Source: Cloeon dipterum
Taxonomy: Eukaryota > Arthropoda > Insecta > Ephemeroptera > Baetidae
Reading direction: 5' to 3'
DNA length: 64,000 bases
Assembly: GCF_949628265.1 (NCBI RefSeq)
Contig: NC_088786.1
Location: 25,689,681 to 25,753,680, forward strand
Shown: positions 52,075 to 62,753 of the stretch, piece by piece
Layout: each line of letters opens with the position of its first letter
Numbering within the stretch: position 1 is the stretch's first letter
Translations under genes and position numbers: made by a program
Notes under the pieces: model-generated
Database searches by the model: none
Told to the model about the DNA's origin: nothing
What the model saw: the letters and a program-made list of their open reading frames with translations, nothing else

Positions 52075-55000
52075 ATGAAGACCCTGTTCTTGGTTAGCCC
52101 TGTGGATTACGCAATTTACTCAAGCCCAAGTGATTAGTGAAGTGAATTTGGTGTACCGACCGCGTGTTCTCCATCCCACGGACAGGACTGTCAAATCTTC
52201 GCTGTTTTCGGTGCTTTTCCACAACGAAGTGATGCATTTTTTATTCTATTCGCGAAAAGCACCTTTTGCTTTTCAAAACAAACCATTTTCAATTTGAACT
52301 CCTCGGAGTTCACCCAGTTGCACATTTTCGCTGCGAAAACGCTCAAAACAGCCTTGAGACCATGTGATGGAAAACCGTTGTCGGTCGAGTGTACGCCAGA
52401 CTCACTCATTCAACTCACGACGGTGCTTCTGCAGAGGAGATCTTGACGCACGACCAGTCGATAAGTATTCTCAAAGCGAGCAAAATTTTCTCATCTTGGA
52501 CGTTTTATTACTCAGTGGCACGCAATATTTGCGCCTTCCAGTAAAGTTGTTGCTATATCATTTGCATTTGGAACTTTCTTTCATGACTTGACGGTATTGA
52601 AATTCCGTGATCACCCAGAGAATACGGAAAAAAAATTATTCAATGACTGACACATTTTGATGCCGGATTTGGCATCCGATTTCTAATTATGAACACCCCC
52701 GAGTATAGCTGGAAGGATCAATTCTTTTTAACTCAGCTTGCCATCTAAGTAATGAAAATATATTGCCGCTTTATCGACTGCTGTCGGGATCGCACAATTT
52801 TGCAGCTTATTTAAAATATTGATTTGTGTTGCAGGTGCCCATAGGCGCCTTACTGCTCTGGGCAAATATCGCCGCAGCAGACCCCATCCCACAACCTAAA
52901 GAAAATAAAGAAAAAGAAAATCAGCAAGTCAAGCGAGAGTAAGTATCATCGTGTCCGCAATTACCGTTCTGACCCGAAAGACGCTTTGTGTAATTAATTC
53001 TTAATTGGCCTAAAATGCCAAAATTACCTTACAAAGAAGGTGCGGCGTACTGTACTTTAAACGCTCACCTCGTTTTAACCTACAAAATATTTTTTCCTAC
53101 ACAACGCGGAAATAAATTTCATACAAAGCCCTAGGTCCGCTCGTGCTCAAGATAAAATTATTTCTTGTTTGATAATCGCTTTGCGGTTAAGAAGAATAAA
53201 AATAACGTAGAAAAAACTTCACACTCTAAATCCGATTAGGCTCGCGATGTTTTTATGCTCGTCCATCAAGCGTGCGCGCATTTAGCTAAAACAACACGCA
53301 CAGTGTTACCAGCCAGCTTCCATAGGTGTAAATGACTCAAGTATGGTAAAAGAATCCCGCATAAATTACCACTCATATTTTCCAGTTTAATGTTTGCTTT
53401 TTCTAACCTTTACACCTCGGTGTGAGAAACAGGCTGCTGTTTTAAGCAGATCACGCTCTTTGGGTTGTCATAAAAAATAAACAACTTTCAACTGTGACGG
53501 TGCGACTCAAGTAAAACCGTCTCTCACACACACTCGCGTCACGATGACAACAACAATAAAATTTTCACCCGTCTGGCACACGCGATTTTTTCGCAATTAG
53601 GCGCACGCAGCATTCCCTAAATATCAAGTGAAGCGGTTACACCGGCGCAATTAGCGATTTCTCATTATTCGCCTCTAATCTGGCGGCATCGGAAGGAAGT
53701 GTGTTAATTAAGGCAGTGGCCGCCTTGCCCTACAATCGCTCTCCGGTTCGAGGATGTGGCCGGCCGGTCGGCCGGCGAATTTCGAGTGCTCACGCATCCT
53801 TATTACGCGGGAAAGGATCTTCTCTCTTTTGGCTAATCTGGAATCGCCGGCGGCGCGTGCCTAAAAAGCGTGATATGATTTGAAGGTCATTAACGTGCTC
53901 TAGAAAACGCCTTTTCCACATGCTTTTGCCGCAGCACACTCGTCGCGCTTGCACCGCAGATGTTGGGTGATCTATTATCCGGCGCAGATCGTTTTATTGA
54001 ATTCACTTTCTCCCTTTTCCCCGCTCGTCTTGCATTTCTCCCCGAGATGCAATCTCCGCAAATTGGCCGTGTGCGCGCGCGCTCAATACGAATTCCAATT
54101 TTCAAATTAGCATAATCACGAGCCACTCTCCTGGATCGTCTCGTTCTCTCGCGGACGCACGTAAACCTCTTTTTGCACGGATGGAGCACACTGTGAAATT
54201 GAATATTGCTCAAAACGGAAAGGCAATAAACTTAAAATAATTAGCAAATATTTTCCCAAGCTTGGCATTTCGCGGCGAAAGTGGCGACTAAATTATTTGC
54301 CGCTGTGAGACAGAGGAAGAAGTAATTTAACTATGAATTTAAATATCTCTATTAAGCGTAACACATATAGGATGTGCGAAAGTAACGTGCGATTTTTTCT
54401 ACGGAAATGTCTCCTTTTACTCTCAGTCCACTTCCTTCCGAGCTAGACAAAGCTTCATTAAGGCCGGCATCTAGTTCTCAGCGCCGCGGGATTCCCGACA
54501 TGACACGCGTGTGTCATAGGTCTTGACGAAACAAAGAGGCTAATCGTGCGCGCACGCTGTAATTTTTTATGTTAACTCACATTTTAGCAGCCAATTCGAA
54601 CACGCACAATCACCTCCATTGTTTATGCCCGTTTCGCTCCACCGTTAGCCTTTCAATACCGCGGGAATTTGAAAGCGCATTAATAAAAGAATTTCATTCA
54701 AAATATCATATCCCGCTCGAATTTTGCAGAGCACGCTAATTGCGCTTTTTAGCGATTTTTCTTTCACTTCTTTCAAAAGTGGCACACACTCATCCGTCTT
54801 CTCTTACTTTGGCATCATGCGAAGGAGATTAATGAGTAATTGCTCGCCTGCGTATTTACATTTCACTGCGCACAAATACACAAACACTCAGCAACGACAC
54901 GGCAGCTTAGTTTTGTTTAATGGAAAAAGAGTGATAAGCTGCACACATTTCATGCATTCTGTCTTATTCGCTGATGTGCAACTTTCTCCGCGGCAACTGC

Positions 55001-56791
55001 ATCAGAAAGCACGGCAGCTCATTGTTTTAATTGTTTACGCGATAATCACGGGCAATGTAGCTATTCTTTTATATTTTTCTCAACAAAGGAAACAATTACA
55101 GCCTTAACGCGCCCATTTTCACACTTTATTCCCTTTTCCAGCGCATCGCTCGACTTTGGCGGATATGGAGGTGGCGCTGCAGATTTAGGTGCCGGAGCGG
55201 TTGGCGGCTATGGCGATGGTGCAGCTGGCGGCTATGGCGATGGTGCAGCTGGCGGCTATGGCGATGGTGCAGCTGGCGGCTATGGCGGTGGTGCAGTTGG
55301 TGGTTATGGCGGTGGTGATGCTGGTGGATGGAAACCCGAAGTTGAGCATCACCACCACGAGCCAGAGCCCCAAGGCATCTGGAAAAAGAAACTCGTGTGG
55401 AAGGACGAATGGGTGAAGGTTTGGCGTACTGAGAAGAAGCTCATCTGGAAACCAGACTGGAAGAAGGTCCAGAAGGAAGTCTGGAAGGAGGTCCAGGTCC
55501 CTGTCTGGAAGGAAATCCAAGTTCCAGTCTGGAAGGAGATTCAAGTCCCCGTCTGGAAGGAGATTCAAGTTCCTGTCTGGAAGGAAATCAAGGTCCCAGT
55601 TTGGAAAGAAATCCAGATCCCCGTCTGGAAGGAAATCAAGGTAAATAAACATTGGCTATTAAATTTAAAAATATTTTTTTTGTGCTATTTATTTATATTA
55701 ATTTTGTAAGCAAACTAAAATTCATTCTTGCTTCGCAGGTCCCCGTCTGGAAGGAAATTCAAGTGCCAGTTTGGAAGGAGATCAAGGTGCCAGTTTGGAA
55801 GGAAATCCAAGTCCCCGTCTGGAAAGAAATTCAAGTTCCTGTTTGGAAGGAGATCCAAGTTCCTGATTGGAAGGAGATCAAGGTCCCCGTGTGGAAAGAA
55901 ATCCAAACTCCCGTCTGGAAGGAGATTCAAGTGCCCATCTGGAAGGAGGTGAAGACTCCCATCTGGAAGGAAATCAAGGTTCCCATCTGGAAGGAGGTTC
56001 AGGTTGAGGACTGGAAGAAGATCTGGGTTCCTGAGTGGCAGAAGGTTTGGGTGCCTCTGCCCAAACACCACGAAGTTGTTCACGATGATCACCACGGCCA
56101 CGGTTGGGACCGCTCCGGACACGGCTGGGATGAGCACCACGAACCCGAGGGCGTCTGGAAGAAGAAGTTGGTCTGGAAGCCCGTATGGAAGAAAATCTGG
56201 AGGACCGAGAAGAAACTGGAATGGAAGGTCGACAAGCAGCTCATCTGGAAGGTTGACAAGGTCCAGGAATTCAAGACCGAGAAGAAACTCGAGTACAAGC
56301 ATGACAAGGAGTTGATCTGGAAGGTGGACAAGAAACTGGTCTGGAGGACCGAGAAGAAGCTGGAATGGAAGACTGAGAAGAAGCAGGAGTGGAAGACCGA
56401 CAAGGAACTGATCTGGAAACTGGAGAAGAAGCAGGAATGGAAGACCGACAAGCAGCTCATCTGGAAGCTGGAGAAGAAGCTCGAGTGGAAGACCGACAAG
56501 CAGCTCATCTGGAAGCAGGACAAGAAACTCGTATGGAAGCCAGAGAAGAAACTGGAGTGGAAGACTGACAAGAAACTGGAATGGAAGACCGAAAAGAAGG
56601 AGGAGTGGAAGACGGAAAAGAAGCTGGAGTGGAAGGATGACTGGAAACAGATCTGGGTACCTATCTGGAAAGAAATTCAGGTTCCTGACTGGAAGAAGGT
56701 CTCAAAGCCAGTTTGGGAGAAGGTCTGGATCCCCATCCATCACCCTGAGCCCGTGCACCACCCAGAACCAGTCAAGTCTGGCTGGTGGTGA
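52075..56791 (+). CDS. Secreted Trp/Lys-rich octad-repeat protein
   Basis: Four exons (coding parts 52075-52092, 52835-52938, 55142-55640, 55739-56791) give 557 residues. The signal peptide MKTLFLVPIGALLLWANIAAA probably cleaves before D22, and a polar stretch ends in a KR dibasic site (39-40) just before exon 3. Then come GGYGDGAA-like units (62-99), a His-rich header (109-144: HHHHEPEPQG, KKKLVWK), 19 VPVWKEIQ-type octads (160-311), a His/Gly spacer (316-341), a second header (342-369), 18 octads of KTDKQLIW/KTEKKLEW type (362-505) and a tail with two HHPEPV motifs and terminal GWW. About 60 tryptophans (roughly 11%) and no cysteine are visible. Codons favour AAG and GTC, suggesting high expression. 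It is probably an extracellular or cuticular structural protein, perhaps cross-linked through His/Lys. Similar Trp/Lys-rich uncharacterised arthropod proteins are recalled, but I know no function. Confidence 0.88.
52939..55141 (+). other. Intron 2 of the octad-protein gene
   Basis: A 2.2-kb intron that separates the signal and propeptide exon from the repeat-bearing exon. It has a GTAAGT donor and a TTTTCCAG acceptor. Open frames inside (53701-53883, 54724-55107) are unrelated to the gene and show no motif. Confidence 0.8.
55203..55316 (+). repeat. 24-bp tandem units coding GGYGDGAA
   Basis: Close to five 24-bp units, three almost identical, encoding GGYGDGAA-like octads with tyrosine at 64, 72, 80, 88 and 96. 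The near-identity suggests recent unit duplication or gene conversion. Confidence 0.9.
55497..56050 (+). repeat. 24-bp tandem units coding VPVWKEIQ
   Basis: Nineteen octad units with tryptophan at every eighth residue from W163 to W307. Six lie in exon 3 and thirteen in exon 4, with a 98-bp intron (55641-55738) falling exactly between two units. The last units diverge (VEDWKKIW, VPEWQKVW). Confidence 0.92.
56201..56632 (+). repeat. 24-bp tandem units coding KKLEWKTD-type octads
   Basis: Eighteen octads (residues 362-505) alternate E-K-K-L-E-W with D-K-Q-L-I-W flavours. The aromatic position is Trp in sixteen, Phe at 385 and Tyr at 393. Pairs of units partly form a 16-residue higher-order repeat. 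Confidence 0.9.
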
Positions 56792-57271
56792 GCCAATCAG
56801 CTGAATTAGTTTTCAAATAATCCAGTTGACTGACCCCTTGTAAATAATTCCAGTCCCCGAACGAGTTTAGTAAAAATAATTTTCCTCCTTTTTCTTCTCC
56901 GAGTACAAACCTTTCTTCCAAGTGAATTATCATCCACCTCAACGTGCTATGTTAAGATAACCGGGCGCTCTTGATACGTGGCTTGAAGCAAGTCAAAAAG
57001 TTTGTGTCAGTGGAGAAGTGAAGTGTGTCGAGCATTCAGGGTTTTACTCCTGTTGTCTGTTGATCCAACTTATTGTAAAACATATTTTTCATTTAAAATC
57101 ACGCCTTTATGCAACTTGTTTCTACGAAATATTTGTATGTGTCAAGTTGTATTATAACTTGTACAGTAAAAGTGAAACACATTTTTTATAAAAATAATTT
57201 TGTTTATTTAAACCAATACCCTATAAAATACAGAAATAATTCTTCAATAATGCTCTTGAAAAACGTAAACC

Positions 57272-57277
57272 AATAAA
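57272..57277 (+). terminator. Possible poly(A) signal of the octad-protein gene
   Basis: First AATAAA on the plus strand downstream of the stop, about 480 bp after it. A shorter 3' UTR using a variant signal is possible. Confidence 0.35.
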
Positions 57278-57361
57278 GCTTAATCCGCCAAACAGTGGCA
57301 AAATGTTAATATTTTGTGAAAGTTAATTTGGCGGCCGAAAGAGGCGCTTTCTTCCAATCTG

Positions 57362-57466
57362 CTACCAAAATTGGTTCTCCAGTTCCTTACTGTACGCATC
57401 ACCTGGCGAAGGAAACACGCACCATGAGCTGGTGAAAGTATCCAGTGCCTCCAGCACGCGCTCATC
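57362..57466 (-). CDS. Possible 3'-terminal exon of an unrecognised minus-strand gene
   Basis: On the minus strand an acceptor-like GTGTAAAAG precedes a coding-looking stretch of 34 residues (DERVLEALDTFTSSWCVF, then PSPGDAYSKELENQFW) that ends in TAG at 57364-57362. A minus-strand AATAAA lies about 155 bp further on (57208-57203). Third positions are mostly G or C, unlike the flanks. A candidate upstream exon with a perfect GTAAGT donor ends at 57849 and reads KLQGALTVGMILEK in one frame, but that frame does not join this exon in phase, so the link is unproven. It would be convergent with the octad-protein gene. I do not recognise the product. Confidence 0.22.
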   Translation of the reverse strand, partial: DERVLEALDTFTSSWCVFPSPGDAYSKELENQFW

Positions 57467-59618
57467 TTTTACACACACACTCGTAAAAATTAGGCCAGTG
57501 TTGAGGAAAAATTAGCTTGGTCGCCGCGCACAACCACACACATGCGAGTTTATTAGCCTTTACCAAAACCTATGCGATGCGCTAACTTTCGTCTTCTAGA
57601 GAATACCACGCCAATTAAATCAAATATTATTCGGTGTCAGCGCAGCTATACATTCCAGTTGCCAACTTATTTATTCTCAGTCGCTGCCAATGAAAAGTAA
57701 AACTGAATGTTGCTTGTTAAGAGAGTTGGAGCTCAAAGGGCATCGGAGGCGAGAATAAAAGTGCAAGAAGAATCTGACTCACACACGAGATGCGAGTAAA
57801 TGTCGCCCCCCTGGACTTTCACTACTTTTCATTTTATGCATCACTTACTTTCTCCAGGATCATGCCCACGGTCAGCGCGCCCTGCAGCTTTTCACGGGAG
57901 GTTATGTACCAAGTTCATGACGCCGGTTCAATTAGGGCGGTTTATTTACTTGTCCGCTGTGACAACTCGTTCAAGTGCAGCATTAAAAGGAAAGTCATTT
58001 AACACCCGGGATTGTGTGATGAGCGTTGTAGAGGATTCTGTATAAAATTCAAAATAAATTGAACAATGAATAACAATTTTAATTTTGGCTAGATAATTGA
58101 ATGGAACAATGCGAGCACTGACAAGCGAAAATCGCAGCCCACTTTTCACGCATCTGTCCAGCGGTTATTCTTTATTTTCGCGTCGCTGCCTTTTACTGCC
58201 AACCATTTTTTCTGCAATTTACGTGAAATATTTTATGGTTAAAGGCGTTTCTCTCTGAATAAAATTGTAAAAAAACATCATAAATAGCACTGTTTTGACG
58301 ATTCATTTTAATAGAGAGCGCGTGCCTAATTATTATTCACCAAACGTATAAGCTAAGCTTACGCTTGCCCTTTCAGTTTTGATTCGTTAACACACAAAAG
58401 AGAGACACAATTTCTCCTCGGCTCGGATACACAATCGTATCATTTTAATCTCTCGTGTGCATACGTAAACAAGCGTCAAAGGCGTAAGAAAATTGAAAGT
58501 CTGATATCTACTGGACGATGCTTTTCTAGAACTCTTTATTCTGACGTAAATTATAAGCGAATTAGTCGTGAGAAATCTAAATAAGAACGGTATAATCGTT
58601 TCTTGAGCTATGAAGGTCGCTGGCAGTGGATATTAATTGTCAATAAAATGAATGCGTTCGCGATAGTCATCTCGCCTAAGCCTAAAGTCACGGATCATGG
58701 AGGTAATATTAAAATTGATGCCTGAATGCACTTTCTACCATGAATTGTGCTATTACCTCCAATTCGAAGTTCAATGTCATGTGAACAATTGTAACCTGAA
58801 TTACGTTCAAACTGCGAGAGTGTATTTAGATTCAAATTTTGGTTTATTACGGATCAGCAGGGCAACTGTGCCCCATACATCCACATCCAGAACTTAACAA
58901 AAATATAACAAAGCATTTTTTATTTATCATAAACAGTGCATTTAATTTTGAAAAACTTTCTAAACCTTGCTAATTAAAATATTTTAAAAAGGTAATTAAA
59001 TACCCAATCTCTTAAATGATTCTATATGTGACCCAATAAATGAACATAATGAAATTTAATCATGCATTAAAAATTCCGGGTCTTAAGTTCAAAATAATTT
59101 GAGATGGCGAACTTGAATTATATGTATTAAGGTTGCGTGGATTGCTTCGAAATTTCTTGATTATGCTTATATTGCCGGTCCGAGTCCAAGTCATGTTATT
59201 CATACATTAAGTTATACATGGAGGTATAAAGACTCAAGTTAATAAAGAAATCTGTATTCCTGGAAAGCAAAGCAACCGACACCAACTTATCACCTCTTAT
59301 ATGGATTTATGCTAAGCGCCATTTTTACTCTCAGGCGGATTGTTGATGCAATTAAAACGAGACTTTGTTTTACAATCACTAAAAGAATTACACTTGGAGT
59401 TGTTGGTATTTTCAGTAGGGTTTATGCTAATTTGAAGTTATTTTGTTTTACAAAAACCTTTTCATCAAAAGTTGTTTAAATTGTTGGTATAAGCATATGA
59501 AGGCAATTATAAATTTGACAAAAAATTACATCAGTTTTTTATATTTTTTTTTGCTCTTTTTATCCCTGTCCAAGGACCGGGAAGGGCGCGCACTGTACTG
59601 GCACGAATGCTGAAACCC

Positions 59619-59663
59619 GGATCCCAATAACACCGCGAACGGATAACATGGGCGCACCAGGCC
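59619..59663. repeat. Dispersed repeat core, copy 2
   Basis: Partner of the segment at 50842-50886, in the same orientation and sharing ATAACATGGGCGC. It lies within a 200-bp GC-rich island (about 59560-59770) whose minus strand is open for 80 codons and rich in Cys, Trp and Arg, but no known protein is recognised. Confidence 0.5.
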
Positions 59664-60860
59664 GCACAGGGACCCAGCCCACTGAAGGGCCACTTGCCTC
59701 CGCACCGAGGACTGCATTGAAACGCTAGACATTCGTCCCGTGAAGCCAAATCACGCATGCTGGAAAGGTTCAAACCAGCAAGTAGCGTGGTTATCTTGGT
59801 ATAAATAGCATTAAATTTGATTTTGGTGATTATTTAAACAAAAAATGTTCGTTCAGAATATTTCATTGGCTTGAATCTAATTCTAAGCTCTAATTCTAAG
59901 ATCTTAGAATTCTGAAAATGAGTCTAGTTATTACTGTTTTGATTGCTGTTTAGATTAATCAGTTATTCAGTTGTGAAAGTTGCGATTTTTTTATTTGTTC
60001 TTGTGGTAATTAAGATGGCTATTGCATTGATAATGGCGCAGCGCCACCATGATGTGATTTCAACACACTTTCAAAAACTATATGATATCTCAAAATATGG
60101 AAAGGTATAATATTTCTGTTTCTGGATATAAACGCCAATTTTAATCAGGGACACAGCTATAAAGCAAAAATATTATCATGCACTACGAACAGTCCTGTAT
60201 ATTATTAAATCTTCAATTCAATTTATGGCAAACCGATGTTGCAATTCATTTGTACAATAGTTAAAAAAACACTAATTGCCAGGACGCCATTAAAGAAAAA
60301 AAATATTCAAATTAGTAAGATGCTTCCTGCAAGGTTCATTTTAAGCATCGTGCTATATGAACCATAAATGGAATACGCGGTGCCTGTTTCATTTAATTCA
60401 CGGCAAAACTACTGCCCTATTATTTCAGGCAAACGTCAGTTCCATTATCCTCACGACCTCTAACAAGTAAACATTTCTAATTAGAGAGAAGTGAAAAGGA
60501 GCCGGCAGAGTGATGAGTTCAACTCATGCAGAGCTAAAGGTCGGTGCACGGAGACCTGCGGCAAATGATTTTCGCCTACAGTACAAAGTACAAAGCAGCA
60601 TGAGAGTGACGGGAAGATTGCATTTTCATGACCGAGAGTTTCCAAGCAGCACACATTTGCATCGGACAACAAAGAGAAGATAAGTTTGTGCGATTGTGCT
60701 GAGTGTATTTGAGAGAAGAACTCAGTGGACCTACTTCTCTGCTTACGGCGATTCTCGTGGTCTACGTGCACGCAAAAAGCGTTGGATTTGCTATTGATCC
60801 ATTAAATTGTAATCGCGCACACTCACACGCATAACATCAAAACCGCGCATTGGCATTACG

Positions 60861-60862
<2 letters not shown>

Positions 60863-60891
<29 letters not shown>
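60863..60891. repeat. (GT)n microsatellite
   Basis: Uninterrupted GT dinucleotide run of about 14 units. Confidence 0.95.
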
Positions 60892-61739
60892 GTTTGTTTT
60901 TATTGCACGCATTTATGCCGCGAACAAATCAATCAATGCAGCTGAGTACTAGCCTCAAAGCAATAGAGAGATGAGACACGCGGAAAAGGCATTGAACTTG
61001 CAACAACTCTGCAGCCGGTTTATTTACACTTTCTGGACCTTGGCAATGTCAGGCAACAATAAATAACTCACCGGTGCATTCGCTTTCGTTGAATGTTTTT
61101 GCTTCTTAATTGCTGCAAGTACCACATTTTATTGAAATTGACTTTGTTTTAAAATTTCTATTCAGTCTGATAGTTGGATTTCCCTCCAGCTGTGGTTTAA
61201 TTGTTTTATTCGTGCTTAAGACGTTTGAATAAAATTGCTAAAAGTTAATTTACTTGATGCTATAGGAAGTATTAAAACTTGCCCATAATTTTTTCGCCGG
61301 TAAAATACCGTCAATTCAACAACAAAAAGAGTTATTTTAAAAATGACGCAAACCCAAAATCATTTATTTCCCCAGAAAAAAAGCATTTTTGGTTTATAAA
61401 ACTTATTTCTCTTCCTACAAGTATTACGCAGTTTGAAAATCAAATAAAATTGTAAAGTGGACGATATTTAATCATTGTTTGAATTTTCAATCAATGCCTC
61501 TTTTATTTTTTTAACCAAATCAAACAAGTTAAGTCAATTCCTATGACACAATTTATATATGGATAGTAAAAAATATCAAACGTCATTAATGTTTGTTCTT
61601 ACAATCAAAATAAATTAAAAAACACCTTAAATAGATGGACTGGCTTTCCAATAGGAAAACGGGAAGGGTTGAGATACATTCGCGCACCCCACGTAAAAAG
61701 GTATTGTCTTAGGGAAAGTCCAGCCAGGTGATGCACATC

Positions 61740-61776
61740 TATATAACGGAGTGGAACTCCTTAGCGGTGTTCATTC
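61740..61776 (+). promoter_or_regulatory. TATA box and initiator of the right-edge gene
   Basis: TATATAAC at 61740-61747 and TCATTC (an exact arthropod TCAKTY initiator) at 61771-61776. The predicted start A at 61773 is 31 bp from the T of TATAAC. A coding-compatible first exon follows immediately, which strengthens the call. The implied 5' UTR is only 11 nt, which is unusually short. Confidence 0.5.
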
Positions 61777-61783
61777 CGGCATC

Positions 61784-62753
61784 ATGCGGCGAGCACAGCG
61801 GAGGCCCCGACGCCCTCCTCTCCTACCGGTGCGTATACATCTCATTCTTGTCTTCTCGTTTTTCAATTCTAGCATCGCTCGTTTGGATTAAGATGTCAAC
61901 TTTCATGAACTGAATTGAAGACGTTTCATACAAATTGAAATCTAATTATTTTCAGTTTTGTGAAAATATTTAATTATTGACGTTCTAAATGCGCACGCCT
62001 ATTAACTAAGCAATTAATTTAATATACAATTAAATTTCGCTCTAGACTAATCTTTCTGATCCACTTGCTCGTCATACAAATTTAACTAATTCGCAGGTTA
62101 TGCATGGAAGCAGAAAGTAAAATTAGCATCCTCCTGACACAGTTCCTTAAAATATAACTCGATCATCGTCATAAAATCAAAATTGAGCTGCGCGCCGTGA
62201 TTGTAAAGATGAAAAACTGGTTCCAAATTGCAGTTGACTCCTCAAAGTGCGCACTTGCTTGGCGGTCCGCGCCACTAAAAGTTGTTTACCGAGAATCAGA
62301 CCCAATTTCTATTCTTGTGGAGTTCATTACGCGTGCAGTGGGTCAGTGTGGCCGAGCAAACACTGTGTCCGAGTCGCACCTTTCCACGTGCGTTTTGCCC
62401 GGTGCGTGCACTTGCATTTCTCTTTGGGTGCTAACAAAAATGACACCGTTGCTGGATGCTGCGCGGCCTATCTCCGTCCGGAGGTTAAATAATCTTGTGT
62501 GCGCACTTTCCAGCCGGCGAAGAAAGTTCAGCATATACACACAAACACTTGCCAGCGTAGGCGCCCATATCTTGAATAATTGTCCGTATTTGGCCGTTGA
62601 ACACTTTCATTTTGCATCCACGCGAATTTCAACGCCGGTTATTTCATCGCACTTTCGCCGTGTCTCGACGAGATTCTAAATTTGGCATTCGGTTTTTCCA
62701 CAGGCTCTGCTGGTGTTGGCGCTTTTCTCGTTGGCAGCGACGGCCGAACCCAG
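61784..62753 (+). CDS. N-terminal exons of a secreted protein (incomplete)
   Basis: Exon 1 (61784-61828) reads MRRAQRRPRRPPLLP and ends at a GTGCGT donor in phase 0. Exon 2 (62704-62753) follows TTTTTCCACAG, reads ALLVLALFSLAATAEP and ends in phase 2 at CCCAG/GTGAGC. Joined, they form a textbook signal peptide: a long arginine-rich n-region, a leucine/alanine core and an AxA cleavage site before Glu-Pro. Other frames across the same exons give arginine/tryptophan nonsense. The phase-0 then phase-2 intron layout is the same as in the octad-protein gene 5 kb upstream, so a related secreted or cuticular protein is possible. No later exon was found before the window ends, so the mature protein is unknown. 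Confidence 0.5.

Larger units (their letters stand above)
57500..61739. other. Intergenic DNA right of the octad-protein gene
   Basis: Mainly AT-rich with GC-richer patches around 57840-57960 and 59560-59770. No gene is supported beyond the weak minus-strand exon candidates. It holds one microsatellite and copy 2 of a dispersed repeat core. Confidence 0.4.

Noticed and set aside
55652..55738. Alternative start within intron 3 giving a hydrophobic leader into exon 4
   Set aside because: The intron has good splice sites, joins the repeat in phase and is 98 bp (not a multiple of three). The apparent leader is AT-rich intron sequence.
55715..56571. Long minus-strand frames (up to 195 codons) opposite the octad repeats
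   Set aside because: They are shadows created by the 24-bp repeat structure of the plus-strand gene, which keeps antisense frames open.
61713..61828. Reading 61713-61828 as an internal exon after TTGTCTTAG
   Set aside because: Joined to the next exon in that frame it yields an implausible arginine/tryptophan run. The TATA/initiator reading gives a proper signal peptide instead.
62197..62679. 160-codon plus-strand frame
   Set aside because: It lies within the inferred intron 1 of the right-edge gene, ends just before its exon 2 and has no recognisable content.
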